Positions 34,058 to 44,702 of a stretch of DNA of 64,000 bases are shown here, piece by piece. The stretch lies in contig JASISA010000042.1 of the NCBI GenBank assembly GCA_031771865.1, positions 1,667,501 through 1,731,500 of the forward strand. Direction: 5' to 3'. Positions within the stretch are counted from its first letter, which is position 1. Each line of letters opens with the position of its first letter. Source of the DNA: Nothophaeocryptopus gaeumannii (taxonomy: Eukaryota > Ascomycota > Dothideomycetes > Mycosphaerellales > Mycosphaerellaceae). The notes below the pieces were generated by a model. It was given only the letters and a program-made list of their open reading frames with translations, was not told the origin of the DNA and ran no database searches. A program made the position numbers and the translations under genes.

Positions 34058-37000
34058 ATGGCGTGGCTGTTGCAACAACATCACTCACATCAACGAATTG
34101 GCGCACGGATAGCAGGACACTCAAATTACTTACCAATTCATTGCATGTCATAATGGCATCGCAGCGCTAGAACCCAAACCCATCGCGCGAGTACGGCGTG
34201 AATGGTCTGGCAAACGCATCAATTGCAGTAGGAGACAACGTGCGGGTTGGAGAATCAGGTTTCTCTACCCAGCCGACACTGACTTCGAAGCTACTGATCA
34301 TCATAGAACGGCAGCACTATCCCCCGGAGGAATATACCTGCCCGAGATGAAACCAACTGCGCCCGCTCCGTCGAAGAGCGCTTTCACAAGTACAGAGATT
34401 GCTGGAGGGGCGCAATAACTCGAGATTGAAAATGTCGATGCCTCAAGCTGCATATTCTCGTCAACTGCAGCAGTTAAGGCGGACGCCATTTCAAAAAGTG
34501 GCGATGAGCTCTTGAACGAGATATACAATCGATTCTTGGACTTCTACGGGCGCAGCGACATTCAGGTCTCATGCTTCATACCGAGGGACTTGGAGGAGGG
34601 TCAACACTTTGTGAAGCTCCTTTGGAAGGTGGGAACGCCAGATGAGTACCTCAGATTTCGCGATGAGATGTTCTTCAAACAGACATTTCTGGTCGCCCGC
34701 TATGGAAAGATTTACAAGATATTTGGTATCATGCCTTTGAGGGCAAGAATGGGTGCACAATCAGAAGCAATTGACAACTTGCTAGCGGGCAGCGGGTTGG
34801 TTCTGGAATGATCACTGGAGGGTCTCTCGGCTTTCAAAGTATTGACTGAGGTGGGCACACGATATGTAGACGTAGCAACGAAGCTGATCGGCGGAGAAGG
34901 CATCATCGATGCCAACCGCCCATATCCATTCTGTTCATCAATCACGATCTCTCGCCACCCTGGGGCCAGCTCCGGCCGGCAACGTCGGTCGCACCATGTC
35001 TTCAGTGCTCGCGAGATACGGGAATATACGAGGGCAGAGGCCACCTCTTGGCTCTGATGAACACCGTTGAGGTTCCGGGGCCACCGCAAGTATAGCAATC
35101 TACCTGCAGGCTGAATTGACAATCATGCTACTAGCTGTCAATTCGTATACCCCGGAATGAGGGCAGACACAATACAGAAGACCAGCGCATTGATTCCCTC
35201 TTGATTTCCTTGATTTTCAGTGGAGCTCGGGCCGCCCCCAGGAGTCCGAGGATGCTCGCTTGCTCGCTTCTCGCTTCACACGTGTTTGCCCACGGCGACT
35301 GCCGGCAAGTCTCGAACCTTCTTTGAACCACGTCTCATCAGACAACTCCTTCCAGCCTTCACCAACCGCGCTCTCCTGAGCGCGCCCATCGCGGCAACTC
35401 ACCGCTGGTATCATGACGTCCACCCCGGGTTTCCTCCCTCGCTCTCGCACCTGGAGCGGCCGCAATGCTCTGCAAAGAGCAAGTGAAGGCCTCTGGACGC
35501 GTCCGAAAAGGAGGATAGCCCAAATTGACTGAAGACCTCTGTTCATGGGCGAATTCCGCTACAGCGCGACGCATTCTGCTTGCCGAACCAAGACCATCAA
35601 AGACGCTCTGCCGCTGCTTGCCAGCCTCGAGTTCATGGCAGACTAGTTTGCATTTTCTTTGAAACGAGCATCCAGCATCAGCTTTCCAGAACGAGCTCAG
35701 TGCACACTAACCATCTCAACCTCTGGACGCAACTACCTCTCAACGCAAGCGCGAGCCGCTATACCACTTCTAGAAGTCTTCAAGGAGTATGTGATGATCG
35801 TTCGCGCTTACGTCTACCCCGGCTTTTGCAGGCGTTCTGAGGCGGATATCGGACTAAAGAATACCCAGGAATGGTATAGAGCCGGGCGCTTGCGTTGAGA
35901 AGTGTCGCGTTGAGGGGTTGGGATGATTATCTCTACGACCGACTCGTTAGTGTCTGGACTAGTCGATGAATAACGCTAGAACTGGTTCGTTGCGGAGGAC
36001 AGGGTCTCGCCCAAAAAGGTCAACGCATGTGAAACGAAGAGCCAGTGACAAGCCTGAGGATTGCCTACAAGCCGCACATCGCCAGGTATCCGAAGTGGCA
36101 GCACCGTATCGAAGCAGGTACAGTCGAACCCTCCTGGGAAGCTGTCTGCTCGATTCAAGCATAATACAAGCGTTTGAGTTTTGTCAAGTGCCTGCACTAT
36201 AGGCATTCTAGGTACTGATTGGCTACTCCAGGACTTTACCAACACCCTTTGCCATGCCGTGGTTGTGACGATGACTACGCCGCTCGGAAGCTCCTGAACG
36301 TTTGTAAGGCGTTTGAGCATTGGCCTCGCACACCCAATCTGGTGAGCGCTTCTTTGCTGCTAGCGGATCGACTTGCAGCTGCCTGTTCTGATCGACCCTA
36401 TTTTGACTTTGTACCGGGTCAGCCAGACGATCTAGGGTCAAACTTCGAAATTGCCTTTGATACTGCGTCTTCTCGCATTGGAAGGCTATTGCAAACTACG
36501 CTATCGCTCGCTAGCAAGGGTTTGGGCGAATAGGACTCCTCAAAAATCCTGGCAAGCTTAAGATGAATAGCCTTCCGATGCGTGGAGATGCTGTATGGAA
36601 GCGCCCTCAAACCTACCACCACCACCACCAACAATGGACCGGAAAACTTTTTCGTAGTCGCAGACCGACACATCAAAAGCACTCAGAGGTGGTGTGACCT
36701 TTCTTTCCTCTCGATGCCCATGGTTTGCGATACAGGGAAATGGCCAGTGCGGAAAAAGTTCAGGCCACAAGGCAGAGTATCGATTGCCCTGTTCCTTGGG
36801 GAAGAGGACACGAGATGGCGTCACGGACCCTGGCACCCTCGGAGTCGATCTACTAGGTGCTCAGATAACACGACCAGTTGGCTGGGCGAACACTCTCAGT
36901 CACCTAGGTCGACCGACGAAGTAGCGAAAAGCTCGCGAACTGCATGCGAAATGCGGAGCATCTCACCATACAGGCTTTGTACGAGTATATGAAGAAGTGG

Positions 37001-37068
37001 CCTGGCAGACGCAGATGGCTGTCCCATGTCTCACCGGTTCGAGCCTCTTCAAAGATTACTTTTTCACC
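34058..37068. other. Gene-poor 3-kb accessory region
   Basis: Between RAM2 and the AflR-type regulator no gene can be modelled. It contains the interrupted frame at 34419-35057 (listed separately) and two further protein-like but startless pieces: 35659-35898 and 36219-36533 (LLNVCKAFEHWPRTPN, LLLADRLAAACSDRPYF). I could not join these by introns in a consistent phase. Remnants of one or more decayed genes are a reasonable guess but unproven. Confidence 0.35.
34419..35057 (+). pseudogene. Interrupted open frame of unknown family
   Basis: One frame stays open from 34419 to 35057 except for a single TGA at 34809-34811. Before it the translation reads for example LNEIYNRFLDFYGRSD and FFKQTFLVARYGKIYKIFG; after it, GLSAFKVLTEVGTRYVDVAT. 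The balanced amphipathic composition looks coding. There is no ATG near the 5' end, so either upstream exons exist or the start is lost. A possible acceptor (ACTGCAG) lies near 34470. I do not recognise the family. The strand could also be wrong, since a 61-codon minus frame overlaps the left part. Confidence 0.3.
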
Positions 37069-38268
37069 ATGACTGGAACTACCATCAAATACCGCGCAGC
37101 TTGCGATCACTGCTCAGCCACGAAGATAAAATGCACACAAGAACGACCTTCATGCGCAAGATGTCGCGCATTGGGGAGAGATTGCCACTACAGCAGATCC
37201 CTCAGAGCTGGCAAGCCTCCACGATCTAGCCAAGGACTGCACCGTAAACTCTCGAACGCCCCAGTCTTGCCTCGACAACCTCCGATACCGGAGGTCACGC
37301 TTCCCCTCAATGGCGGGCCAACATACCACGGTATTGCAGCGAATATGTCTTATGGAGCGATCAGCCCGACGAACACAAAAGATCCGGCCTGGACGTCCCA
37401 TGCTGCATCTTATCCTACTCCACCAGCGATAGCGCCCAACGGGAGTGCAGACGTTTCGTTCTTTCCGGACATGACGAACAGGCCAGACTCACCTTCGCCG
37501 CTTGATTCAGACTGGTTCTTTGACTTCAACAGTGGATCTGATTCTCTCAATAGCATGTCTCATGGAGATCCAATGCAGCGACCCAGCCCGCCATATGATT
37601 ACAAACGATCAGGCAACACATCGCAGCTTTCTGGAGTCGGGCCATTTGGAGAGTTACCTGGGATGCCGATGACAACTCCTGGGTCGCTTAGTCCAGGAGC
37701 GGAGGGTGGCGATAAGTGCATCAGAATCGCTACCGACACACTTGACAAGCTCTACGACATGCCCGCGATTCAACTGGATCCCAACACGAAGCAGTTGTCT
37801 GCAGATCAAGTCCTCAACAGCACAGCGCATGCCGTTCAGGTCTGCCATGATCTCATCTCGTGGGCGTGCCCGAAGGATTTCCATCTACCTCTGCTCATTG
37901 CGATCATTGCCTCAAGGATTCTAGCATGGTATCAGGCTGTCACCCTCATTCAAGACCCGCATGCGGATCTGGCGGATGGTGCACGTCTGCCATCGGAAGT
38001 TGTTGTCAACGGAAATGTGGCATTTGGGGCATACAAGCTCGACGACAAGATGGGCTGGGTCCTCAAGAACCATATAGTTCTTGGGCAATTGCAGAGACTC
38101 AATGAGCTCGTACAGCATTACGACTCACGGTTTTGTTCTGACGGGCTTGTCAATCAGATGGGAGAGGGCGGGCGTTTGTATGGATATATGGGTGGATTTT
38201 TGAAATCACGCATTCAGTTCACGATGAGGGAGCTTGGGGGGAGACTGGCTGGAAGTACAACGCCATGA
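37069..38268 (+). CDS. AflR-type Zn2Cys6 transcription factor
   Basis: Predicted nuclear activator of the family that controls secondary-metabolite clusters such as aflatoxin/sterigmatocystin. Single exon, 399 residues from the ATG at 37069 (TTCACCATGA); an in-frame ATG at 37015 is an alternative. A canonical zinc cluster occupies Cys12, 15, 22, 29, 32 and 39 (CDHCSATKIKC, CARCRALGRDC), followed by a basic linker. A Ser/Pro/Gly-rich middle region (about 60-215) looks like an activation region. Residues 230-395 resemble the AflR domain: repeated helices including VCHDLISWACPKDFHLPLLI and IIASRILAWYQAV, and a final LQRLNELVQHY and MRELGGRL. No PKS, NRPS, terpene synthase or tailoring enzyme occurs within the window, so its target is unknown. 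Confidence 0.9.
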   Translation: MTGTTIKYRAACDHCSATKIKCTQERPSCARCRALGRDCHYSRSLRAGKPPRSSQGLHRKLSNAPVLPRQPPIPEVTLPLNGGPTYHGIAANMSYGAISPTNTKDPAWTSHAASYPTPPAIAPNGSADVSFFPDMTNRPDSPSPLDSDWFFDFNSGSDSLNSMSHGDPMQRPSPPYDYKRSGNTSQLSGVGPFGELPGMPMTTPGSLSPGAEGGDKCIRIATDTLDKLYDMPAIQLDPNTKQLSADQVLNSTAHAVQVCHDLISWACPKDFHLPLLIAIIASRILAWYQAVTLIQDPHADLADGARLPSEVVVNGNVAFGAYKLDDKMGWVLKNHIVLGQLQRLNELVQHYDSRFCSDGLVNQMGEGGRLYGYMGGFLKSRIQFTMRELGGRLAGSTTP

Positions 38269-40291
38269 ACCTCGCCAAATGAACGAAGTTCTTTCGTGGC
38301 ATGCTAGAGCCATAGCATGGCCTCTGTACAGTATCACAAGAGAAAACTCGACAGATGAACAGCCTTTCACAAACTCCAAAAAGCAATATCAGATATACCA
38401 TTGTAATGACAGAGAGCACTTGCGAGCCTTCACACAGCCTTCATCAACGTCCTCTGGGGATTCTCTTTTCCAAGGCTGGACTCTGTGTTATCTCGAAATA
38501 GGGACCGTCAAGAAACACCGTCAGGAGATGGCAAAGTCACCTTCTCTGCACAATATCAACATCGGCACAACCCGCATCAACAGAGCTCGACCCCATCCAC
38601 CGTTGAACCGCACAGCTCAGGTACCCGTGATCGATAGTTTCAACAGCCCATTCCTTCTTACCCCATTAGACCACGTCAGCCGGACCTGTAGGGACAACCT
38701 GAGTTACTTGAAATGGCCGCGTCGGCATATCCGTAAACGGTAGTGTCCTGAGCTTACGGAAAACACCGCAATCATTTAAACACGTCCTCTTCGCGTTCGG
38801 ATCTCGTAGTAAAGCATCAACAAGATACGCTTTTTAGACAAAACGCCGTGAGAATTGCCAAGAGAAGGCAACGTTCCCTCCGCACAGAACTTTGTGCGGC
38901 CACCTCAACCCTTCGAGGCGTCTTTGCTGAATCGAGATCTCAAGACTGCCGAGAAGGGCTTCCCGGGTTGTGCGTACAGGTCCGCCTGAAGTGGTCTAAT
39001 AATTCAATCTTATGACCTGATCCCATTTAACCTCTCGCGCCCGAGAACAGAGTGACGAATGGATGGCCTGACCTCACTTCTTCGCGGCTCAGACTTGCTT
39101 TTCCTGCGCGCCTCATGCTCGGGTTGACGGCTGTACCTTGAACCTTCACGTATGTGCCTCAGAGAAGCTTAACTTTGCTGTTGAGTGTCGCTATGCGTGG
39201 TGTTTTTGGGGGGAGAAGTGGTGAGGTGGCGAGGGATGGCTTATCCCTTGTTAAATGAAGGTTGATCTGGAAAGATGGTGGGTGATGAGTAAGGGTTTGA
39301 TTGGATGACCAAGTGGGCGGAAATGCCCTATGTGGTGTGAGGCATGCTAGGGATGGGAGGAGTTTGGTCGTTTGGAGAGGAATGAGGAGTAATATGGTTC
39401 TGCTGGGAATGGAAGAGGGTTTGTGGTTGTCTTCTTCCGTTCGTCTGATCTTGCTTTCTCTCATGCCACAGTTGGGTGTTATGGCGTGTCGTTGACATTG
39501 GTGGTCAAGATGGACGTTCCTCTTCCAAGTCGAGTGACTTGCTTGGACAATGTGAGGCAGTCGCTTAATACATTTTTTGCTCAACTCTCAACAGGCCTTT
39601 CAATGTCGATGTGCCTTCTGATTTGGAAGACAGCAGCCTGAGGGCATCGTACGCGATGGGAGAAGTAAAATCTCTCAGCTAGTCTCCGAAAGCCCTCTTT
39701 TGGTCGATCACATCTTGCGATCCTGCTCGTGAGGCTAGCAGCTTGGCTGATATTGCCAATCCTGAGATCGATGAAGGTCTCCAGTGAAGCTCTCTCGGAC
39801 ACAATGCAACTTCCGAGAAGCTGCTTTCGAGGGTACGGGCTCAGAGACTCCTGTCAATATTGAGACAGGTTAGACTGCTCCGGGTATTCCCAAAAGCTCT
39901 CATAGTATCGGTCTGGTTTTGTACGATTGTCTTTGAGGACAATGGCTTAGAAAGTACTTCTCATGTCAAGAGAGACCGAAGTCAACTATCACTTCTTAAC
40001 AGTGTTTCTCGATCTCTACGCAAGTTCTGTGTGCTTGTCTGTGATGCTAGTGGCGTGGAGATTTGTTTCAGTGTTGAAATAGACGTTGAATACGATCTTG
40101 GTTTCGAGATGAGGTCTGTTACTTTGTGCTACAGTATACGATGAAGCATCCGCACGTAGGGAACTCTGGCAGACTTTCGCGAGCTAGCGCTCCTGTGATT
40201 CTCCCTGATGCTCATACCCATTCCGACCTCTTCTCATGTATGTTCATTTCGTCGCTCACTTCTGGGGCGTCTTTGCTCCCACCAATTCCGT
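38269..40291. other. Intergenic region, no gene recognised
   Basis: About 2 kb between the AflR-type regulator and the BTB pseudogene. Only short frames of no known family are present on either strand. Nothing supports an RNA gene or mobile element. Confidence 0.4.
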
Positions 40292-41978
40292 TCACTCTCC
40301 ACTCGCCTCAACCACGTCCCGAATTGGTAGGACAAACGGCTCCCACTGCCGCTCGTCGGCCCATGGCATGTACTCCCGCTCAGTGCTCACAGCCATGAAA
40401 GTCAGATACTCGAGGCCAGTGTCGTAGTGTGCTGATCTGTGAGGAGAGGCAGAGGTCATTCCAGCCTGAAAGTTGCATTCGCAGGAGATGGACCAATCGA
40501 CACTCACCTGGTCCTGGTCTTCTCGACCCGAGTATTGTGTGAGGTGACGCAGAATGATCTTAGCGCAGGCGTAGATGATGGCCTTGACCTTCTTCGTGAT
40601 CGTCACCAACGGTGGCTCGCCCTTCTTGCCATCAGTCTGCTCGCGCTGCAGGTTGAAGATCGTCTCGTGGGCCTTGCTGATCTTCTTGCCCAAGAACGCC
40701 GAGTCGCAGTGATTGTGGCAGGACTTGATGATGGTCTCGATGATGTCTCGGAAAGAGCTTGCCGGGACGTTGCTATCCTTCTCTTTTCCCGATCGGGCGT
40801 ACTTGACATGCGACGAGAGTCGATGTACTCGCGCACGATTGATCTAGCGATGGCTTCGCACTTGTCGGTCATGGTCTTCGCTCCGAGCGATGACTCGAGG
40901 AAGGAGGTAGGGACTATTGGTCCTTGTTGACGTTGACTACCATGGCGTGGGCTTGGTAAGTGGGCAGGCATGCACGGTGGATGCCATCGATGGTGCTTTG
41001 AATGCGATTGCGAAGGCATTCTTGCGGCGGAAGGATTGCTCCACACGCCTCGCCCTTGGGCATGATCCCGCCGTTGACGATGTACCGTCAGCTACCTTCT
41101 TGCCCAACGAAGTGACGGACTGCATCGTTGAACAGATCGGTCGACCGAAGCTTCCTGGCAACGGCGAGATAGAGAAGCGGCAGTTCGGAGACGTTCTTCC
41201 ACAAGCAGGAAGCTCGAGTATGAGGGACTCGAGTCCATTGGAAACAGCAGGCAGCAGAGAGTAGTATTCAGCGTACGCAGTGGCGTTTGCCACGTGAAGT
41301 ATGATGCTCTCGTGATCGAGGTCGAGGTCTACCGGTTGATTATAGAGTTTTGAAAGAGGAGTCCGTGCTCAATGACGGCGTCCTCACGAAGCTCGGCGGT
41401 GGGCTTGAGGTTGTATTGGCGCGTTTGGATTCTAAATCTCGTCAATCCTGAGCCGTTGTAAGTAGAGTACGGTAAACCGAACGCGAAGCCCTCAGCACGC
41501 CGGAAAGGTCGAAACTACGGTGAGTCAGTGGTGGATGGAGCATCGAGCTGCTTATTTTTCTATCGACTCTTAGAGAAGGCACGAATAGTCACGATCGCGT
41601 TACGTACCTCGTCCGTGATCGTGAAGGCACCGTCAGTGAAGCATAGCCGATAGTGGTACACAAGCAGCTTCTCCTTCGTCAGGCAGTACGTAACCTCCTT
41701 GGCGGAGATGCTGGCCCAATTGCGGCCCATGCGGAGTTTGAAGCGATCCGAAGCAGCGACTAAGACTTTGCTGTCGACGATGAGGGTGCTGTCTTCATCG
41801 AGGTACATGATAACGTTACCGCCCTCGACTTGAAGCGTCTTAAGCGGCAGCTCGAGGAGGATGTCAGAACTGCAAGGGCAATATTGTTAGTACAGTGTGA
41901 GCAGGCGATGTTAGGGCCGTCTTACAGAAAGTTTGGCTCGCTGTTCGACGTGGTTGCGTCCTCTGTTGTGGTGGTCAT
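40292..41978 (-). pseudogene. Decayed BTB/POZ-like gene
   Basis: The 5' part is intact: ATG at 41978, exon 1 to 41926, 56-nt intron 41870-41925, then a BTB-like domain (ILLELPLKTLQVEGGNVIMY, VDSKVLVAASDRF) that continues past a second probable intron. Further on, family-like sequence is spread over shifting frames: IEHGLLF then SKLYNQPVDLDLD (one base missing near 41350); LESLILELP then WKNVSELPLLYLAVARKL (one base missing near 41205); an in-frame TGA at 41088-41090 before RYIVNGGIMPKGEACG; another shift near 40920 before SFLESSLGAKTM; and another near 40810 before HVKYARSGKEKDSN. The remainder (AFLGKKISKAHETIF, KVKAIIYACAKIILRHLTQY) is open to 40292. At least five lesions make a functional protein unlikely. 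BTB proteins of this type form large, variable families in Dothideomycetes. Confidence 0.75.
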
Positions 41979-42560
41979 GTCTGCTTCGAGTCGAACAGAA
42001 GTCAGGTGTATAAGAAGCGTCTTAAGCGATGACGTGAGCTCGCTTAGCAGTGCACCGTAGGTGCAGCCGATCGTGGGGATGAGGTTGGTGTTGATGTATG
42101 ATCGGTCGGGTCAATGTCGAGGATGACGAGCGGAGTCGGTGTTCCGCAGAATACCGTGGAAGGAAATGCGTATTCAGACGGCCCGTGCAGCCGCCCAGAA
42201 TCGGACATGAAAGGTCGTAAAAGGAAGCACACGGTCCGCTGTCTGTGATTCTGCCGCTGCTAACGCCCGTGAATAGCCGTAAGACTAGTGTTATTGTACA
42301 ATAGGGCCTCTGAAATGTCTATAGCCTATATTGATCAGTGATTTTTGGTTTCATAACATCAGTATCATCGCAAAGTACGGGCGAAGGTTGTTATGTCCTG
42401 TCCCAGGGAGTCCACTTCCTTTTCAACAGATGCAGAACAATGGTCGGACAATGACCTGATTTGCTGATTACTATACTGCATCTTGCGGTTTCTAGACAGG
42501 TTCTAGGTGTCTGCGAGGAAAGGTGTCCTCTTCGAGCTTCGCGATCGTGGGATCCGGTCC
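41979..42560. other. Intergenic region between minus-strand loci
   Basis: 582 bp downstream of BEM46 and upstream of the BTB pseudogene start. It should contain the BEM46 3' end and the former BTB promoter. No frame is supported. Confidence 0.4.
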
Positions 42561-43545
42561 TCATGAGCCCAGCACGAACTTCCTCAGGAACTCTTCGACG
42601 TGCACAAAATAGCCAGCCTCCGCGACCGAGTTATTGTGATCTCCATAAGGCAGCTCCTGCCATACAACGTTGGGAGACCTGGCTTTCTTAAAGAGCTCCT
42701 TCATGTGCGATGGCCTACAAAAGATCAGCAAAGGCATTAAGATGGTCACCCCAAACAGCACTCACGGCACTATTTCATCCCGCAGTCCACTCAAGAAGAG
42801 AATCGGGATATCAGTGATCTGAGAAATCATATCCTCACTCCTCCAAAATTCATGACACAACGGAGTCAGGTACTTGGCCACAGGCACTGCCTTTGGAATC
42901 ATTTTCGCAATGCTCAGAAACGTGTTCTCCAGAATGAGGCCCTTGATATCACCAGCGCCTTTGTTCTTAGCGACAAGATCAATACTGACGGCGCCTCCTA
43001 GACTTTGACCGTAGACGACGATCTTGTTGGCTTTGAGATCTGCTCGGTTGCGGATGTAGTCCAGGCCCGTTTGAGCATCGATACAGAGGCCTTTCTCGTT
43101 GGGATTGCCGGTGGAAAGACCGTAGCCACGGTACTCCAGCATCAATGTCGTGCATTGAAGGTCGTGCGCGAGGACTTTGGCGATAGGTAACCGATGGCCA
43201 ATGTTGCCTGCGTTTCCATGGAAGTTGAGTACCGTGATTGGCCTGGCTTGGGCTTTATTCGGAGGCTTGACGAGGAAAGCACTAAGGGTCTCGCCATCTG
43301 GCGTTGGGATTGAAAGTTCTTCGTAGTCTTCTATGCCGAATTGACTGGGCCGTGGGACTTCTGTTCTGGTTCCTGGAGGAAGGTTGCGAGGGTAGATGAT
43401 CTCACTGCTCACCGTCAGAGGCGAAGGCGAGACATGAGTGGGGACATAGATACTTCTGAAAGTAGTAAAGAGCCCCTCCTCCAAAGCTCACGGCTGCTGC
43501 GCTTAGATAGAAGGGTAATCGTAGCCACGGCCACAGGGAGGCCAT
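42561..43545 (-). CDS. bem46: BEM46 family alpha/beta hydrolase
   Basis: Membrane-associated serine hydrolase of the conserved BEM46/ABHD13 family; in Neurospora it affects hyphal polarity from ascospores. The substrate is unknown. Three exons, complement(join(42561..42714,42766..43404,43454..43545)), 294 residues, introns of 49 and 51 nt. Intron 1 removal rebuilds ALYYFQNEIIYPRNLPPG, the family's membrane-anchor-to-domain junction. An N-terminal hydrophobic segment (about 5-28) anchors the protein. Catalytic elements are complete: oxyanion FHGNAGN (92-98), nucleophile Ser165 in GQSLGG, acid Asp240 in LRDEIVP (split by intron 2) and His270 in GDHNN. It is divergent from the proteasome gene over 397 bp. 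Confidence 0.95.
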
Positions 43546-43942
43546 TGTGACGGTTGGGGAAGTATTGCGTCTGTGGCGAATGGCGACAGCTTTCCAGCCG
43601 GGACCCTGTAGCTGATCGGGTTCGAAAGAAGACAGGAAGAACGGAAGCGTGGTCAACCTCGTATAATCATCCTTGTGGTTGTTGCAGCATCGATTCCATT
43701 ACTTCCAGATGCCATGGTTCACATGGTGGCAGCTTTGATGACAAAAGTCGGGGGCAAGAAGCTCGGACGCGGCTTCCACCTTGAGCTTGACGCGCATCGT
43801 GTGGAAGCCTCGCAGCCATCGAACTGCAAACACCAAAACACCACCGACCCCCCTTCATCACCCATCACATCCCGCCGATACACTCCTTCCACGGCCGAAC
43901 GAACATCTCGAACTCTACACAATCCTCACACATCCCGCCATC
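43546..43942. promoter_or_regulatory. Bidirectional promoter, BEM46 / PRE3
   Basis: The 397 bp between the two start codons must serve both genes. The final 60 bp before PRE3 are C/A-rich and leader-like. No specific site is claimed. Confidence 0.5.
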
Positions 43943-44702
43943 ATGATCCACCAAACGGGCATGCTGGGTGAAGGTAGGCACAAGACCATCATTGTTCTCT
44001 CACTGCTCGGCTCTAATGAAACCTACAGATGGCATCCACATCGACATGAACCACCTCAAGTCTGGCGAGGTCAACCTCGGTACATCCATCATGGCCATCA
44101 ACTTCAAGGACGGTGTCATTCTCGGCGCAGACAGCAGAACAACCACCGGCGCATACATCGCCAATCGAGTCACCGACAAGCTCACACAAGTACACGACAC
44201 GATATGGTGCTGTCGGTCAGGCTCCGCAGCAGACACACAAGCCGTCGCAGACATTGTGCAGTACCACCTGGGGATGTACGGCATCACCAACGACGAGCCA
44301 CCGACCACACAGACCGCCGCGGCGCTATTTCAAGAGCTGTGCTACGAGAACAAGGACATGCTGAGCGCGGGTATCATCATTGCGGGCTGGGATCAGAGAC
44401 ACGGCGGGCAGGTGTACCAGATTCCTCTAGGCGGCTCGCTGCACAAGCAGGCGTTTGCGATTGCTGGATCAGGCTCAACATACATCTACGGATATACTGA
44501 TGCGAACTGGAAGGAGGGTATGACCGAGCAAGAGGGTATCGAGTTCGTCAAGGGCTCCTTGAAAGAGGCGATCAAGTGGGATGGAAGCTCTGGTGGTGTG
44601 ATTCGAATGGTCGTGCTCACAGCGAAGGGCGCAGTCCGGCACCTTTACCTGCCCGATCGGAACTACGAGGGACCAGGAACGGACCCCATTGACAAGAAGT
44701 AA
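43943..44702 (+). CDS. PRE3: 20S proteasome subunit beta1 (caspase-like)
   Basis: Catalytic beta1 subunit of the 20S core, cleaving after acidic residues. Two exons, join(43943..43973,44029..44702), 234 residues; the 55-nt intron (GTAGGC donor, CTAATG branch) joins the initial ten codons to DGIHIDMNHLKSGEVNLG. That propeptide is removed at Gly28-Thr29, freeing the catalytic Thr. Counting from it, Thr1, Asp17 (GADSRTT) and Lys33 (VTDK) are all present, as are the GSGSTYIYG and SSGGVIRM motifs near the C-terminus. Length and order are normal for beta1, so activity is expected. Confidence 0.96.

Noticed and set aside
39159..39584. 141-codon minus-strand frame
   Set aside because: Low-complexity Pro/Thr/Leu composition and no ATG context or family match.
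43715..43735. PACE-like proteasome promoter element near GGTGGCAGC
   Set aside because: Only seven of nine positions match the yeast consensus and that element is not established for filamentous fungi.
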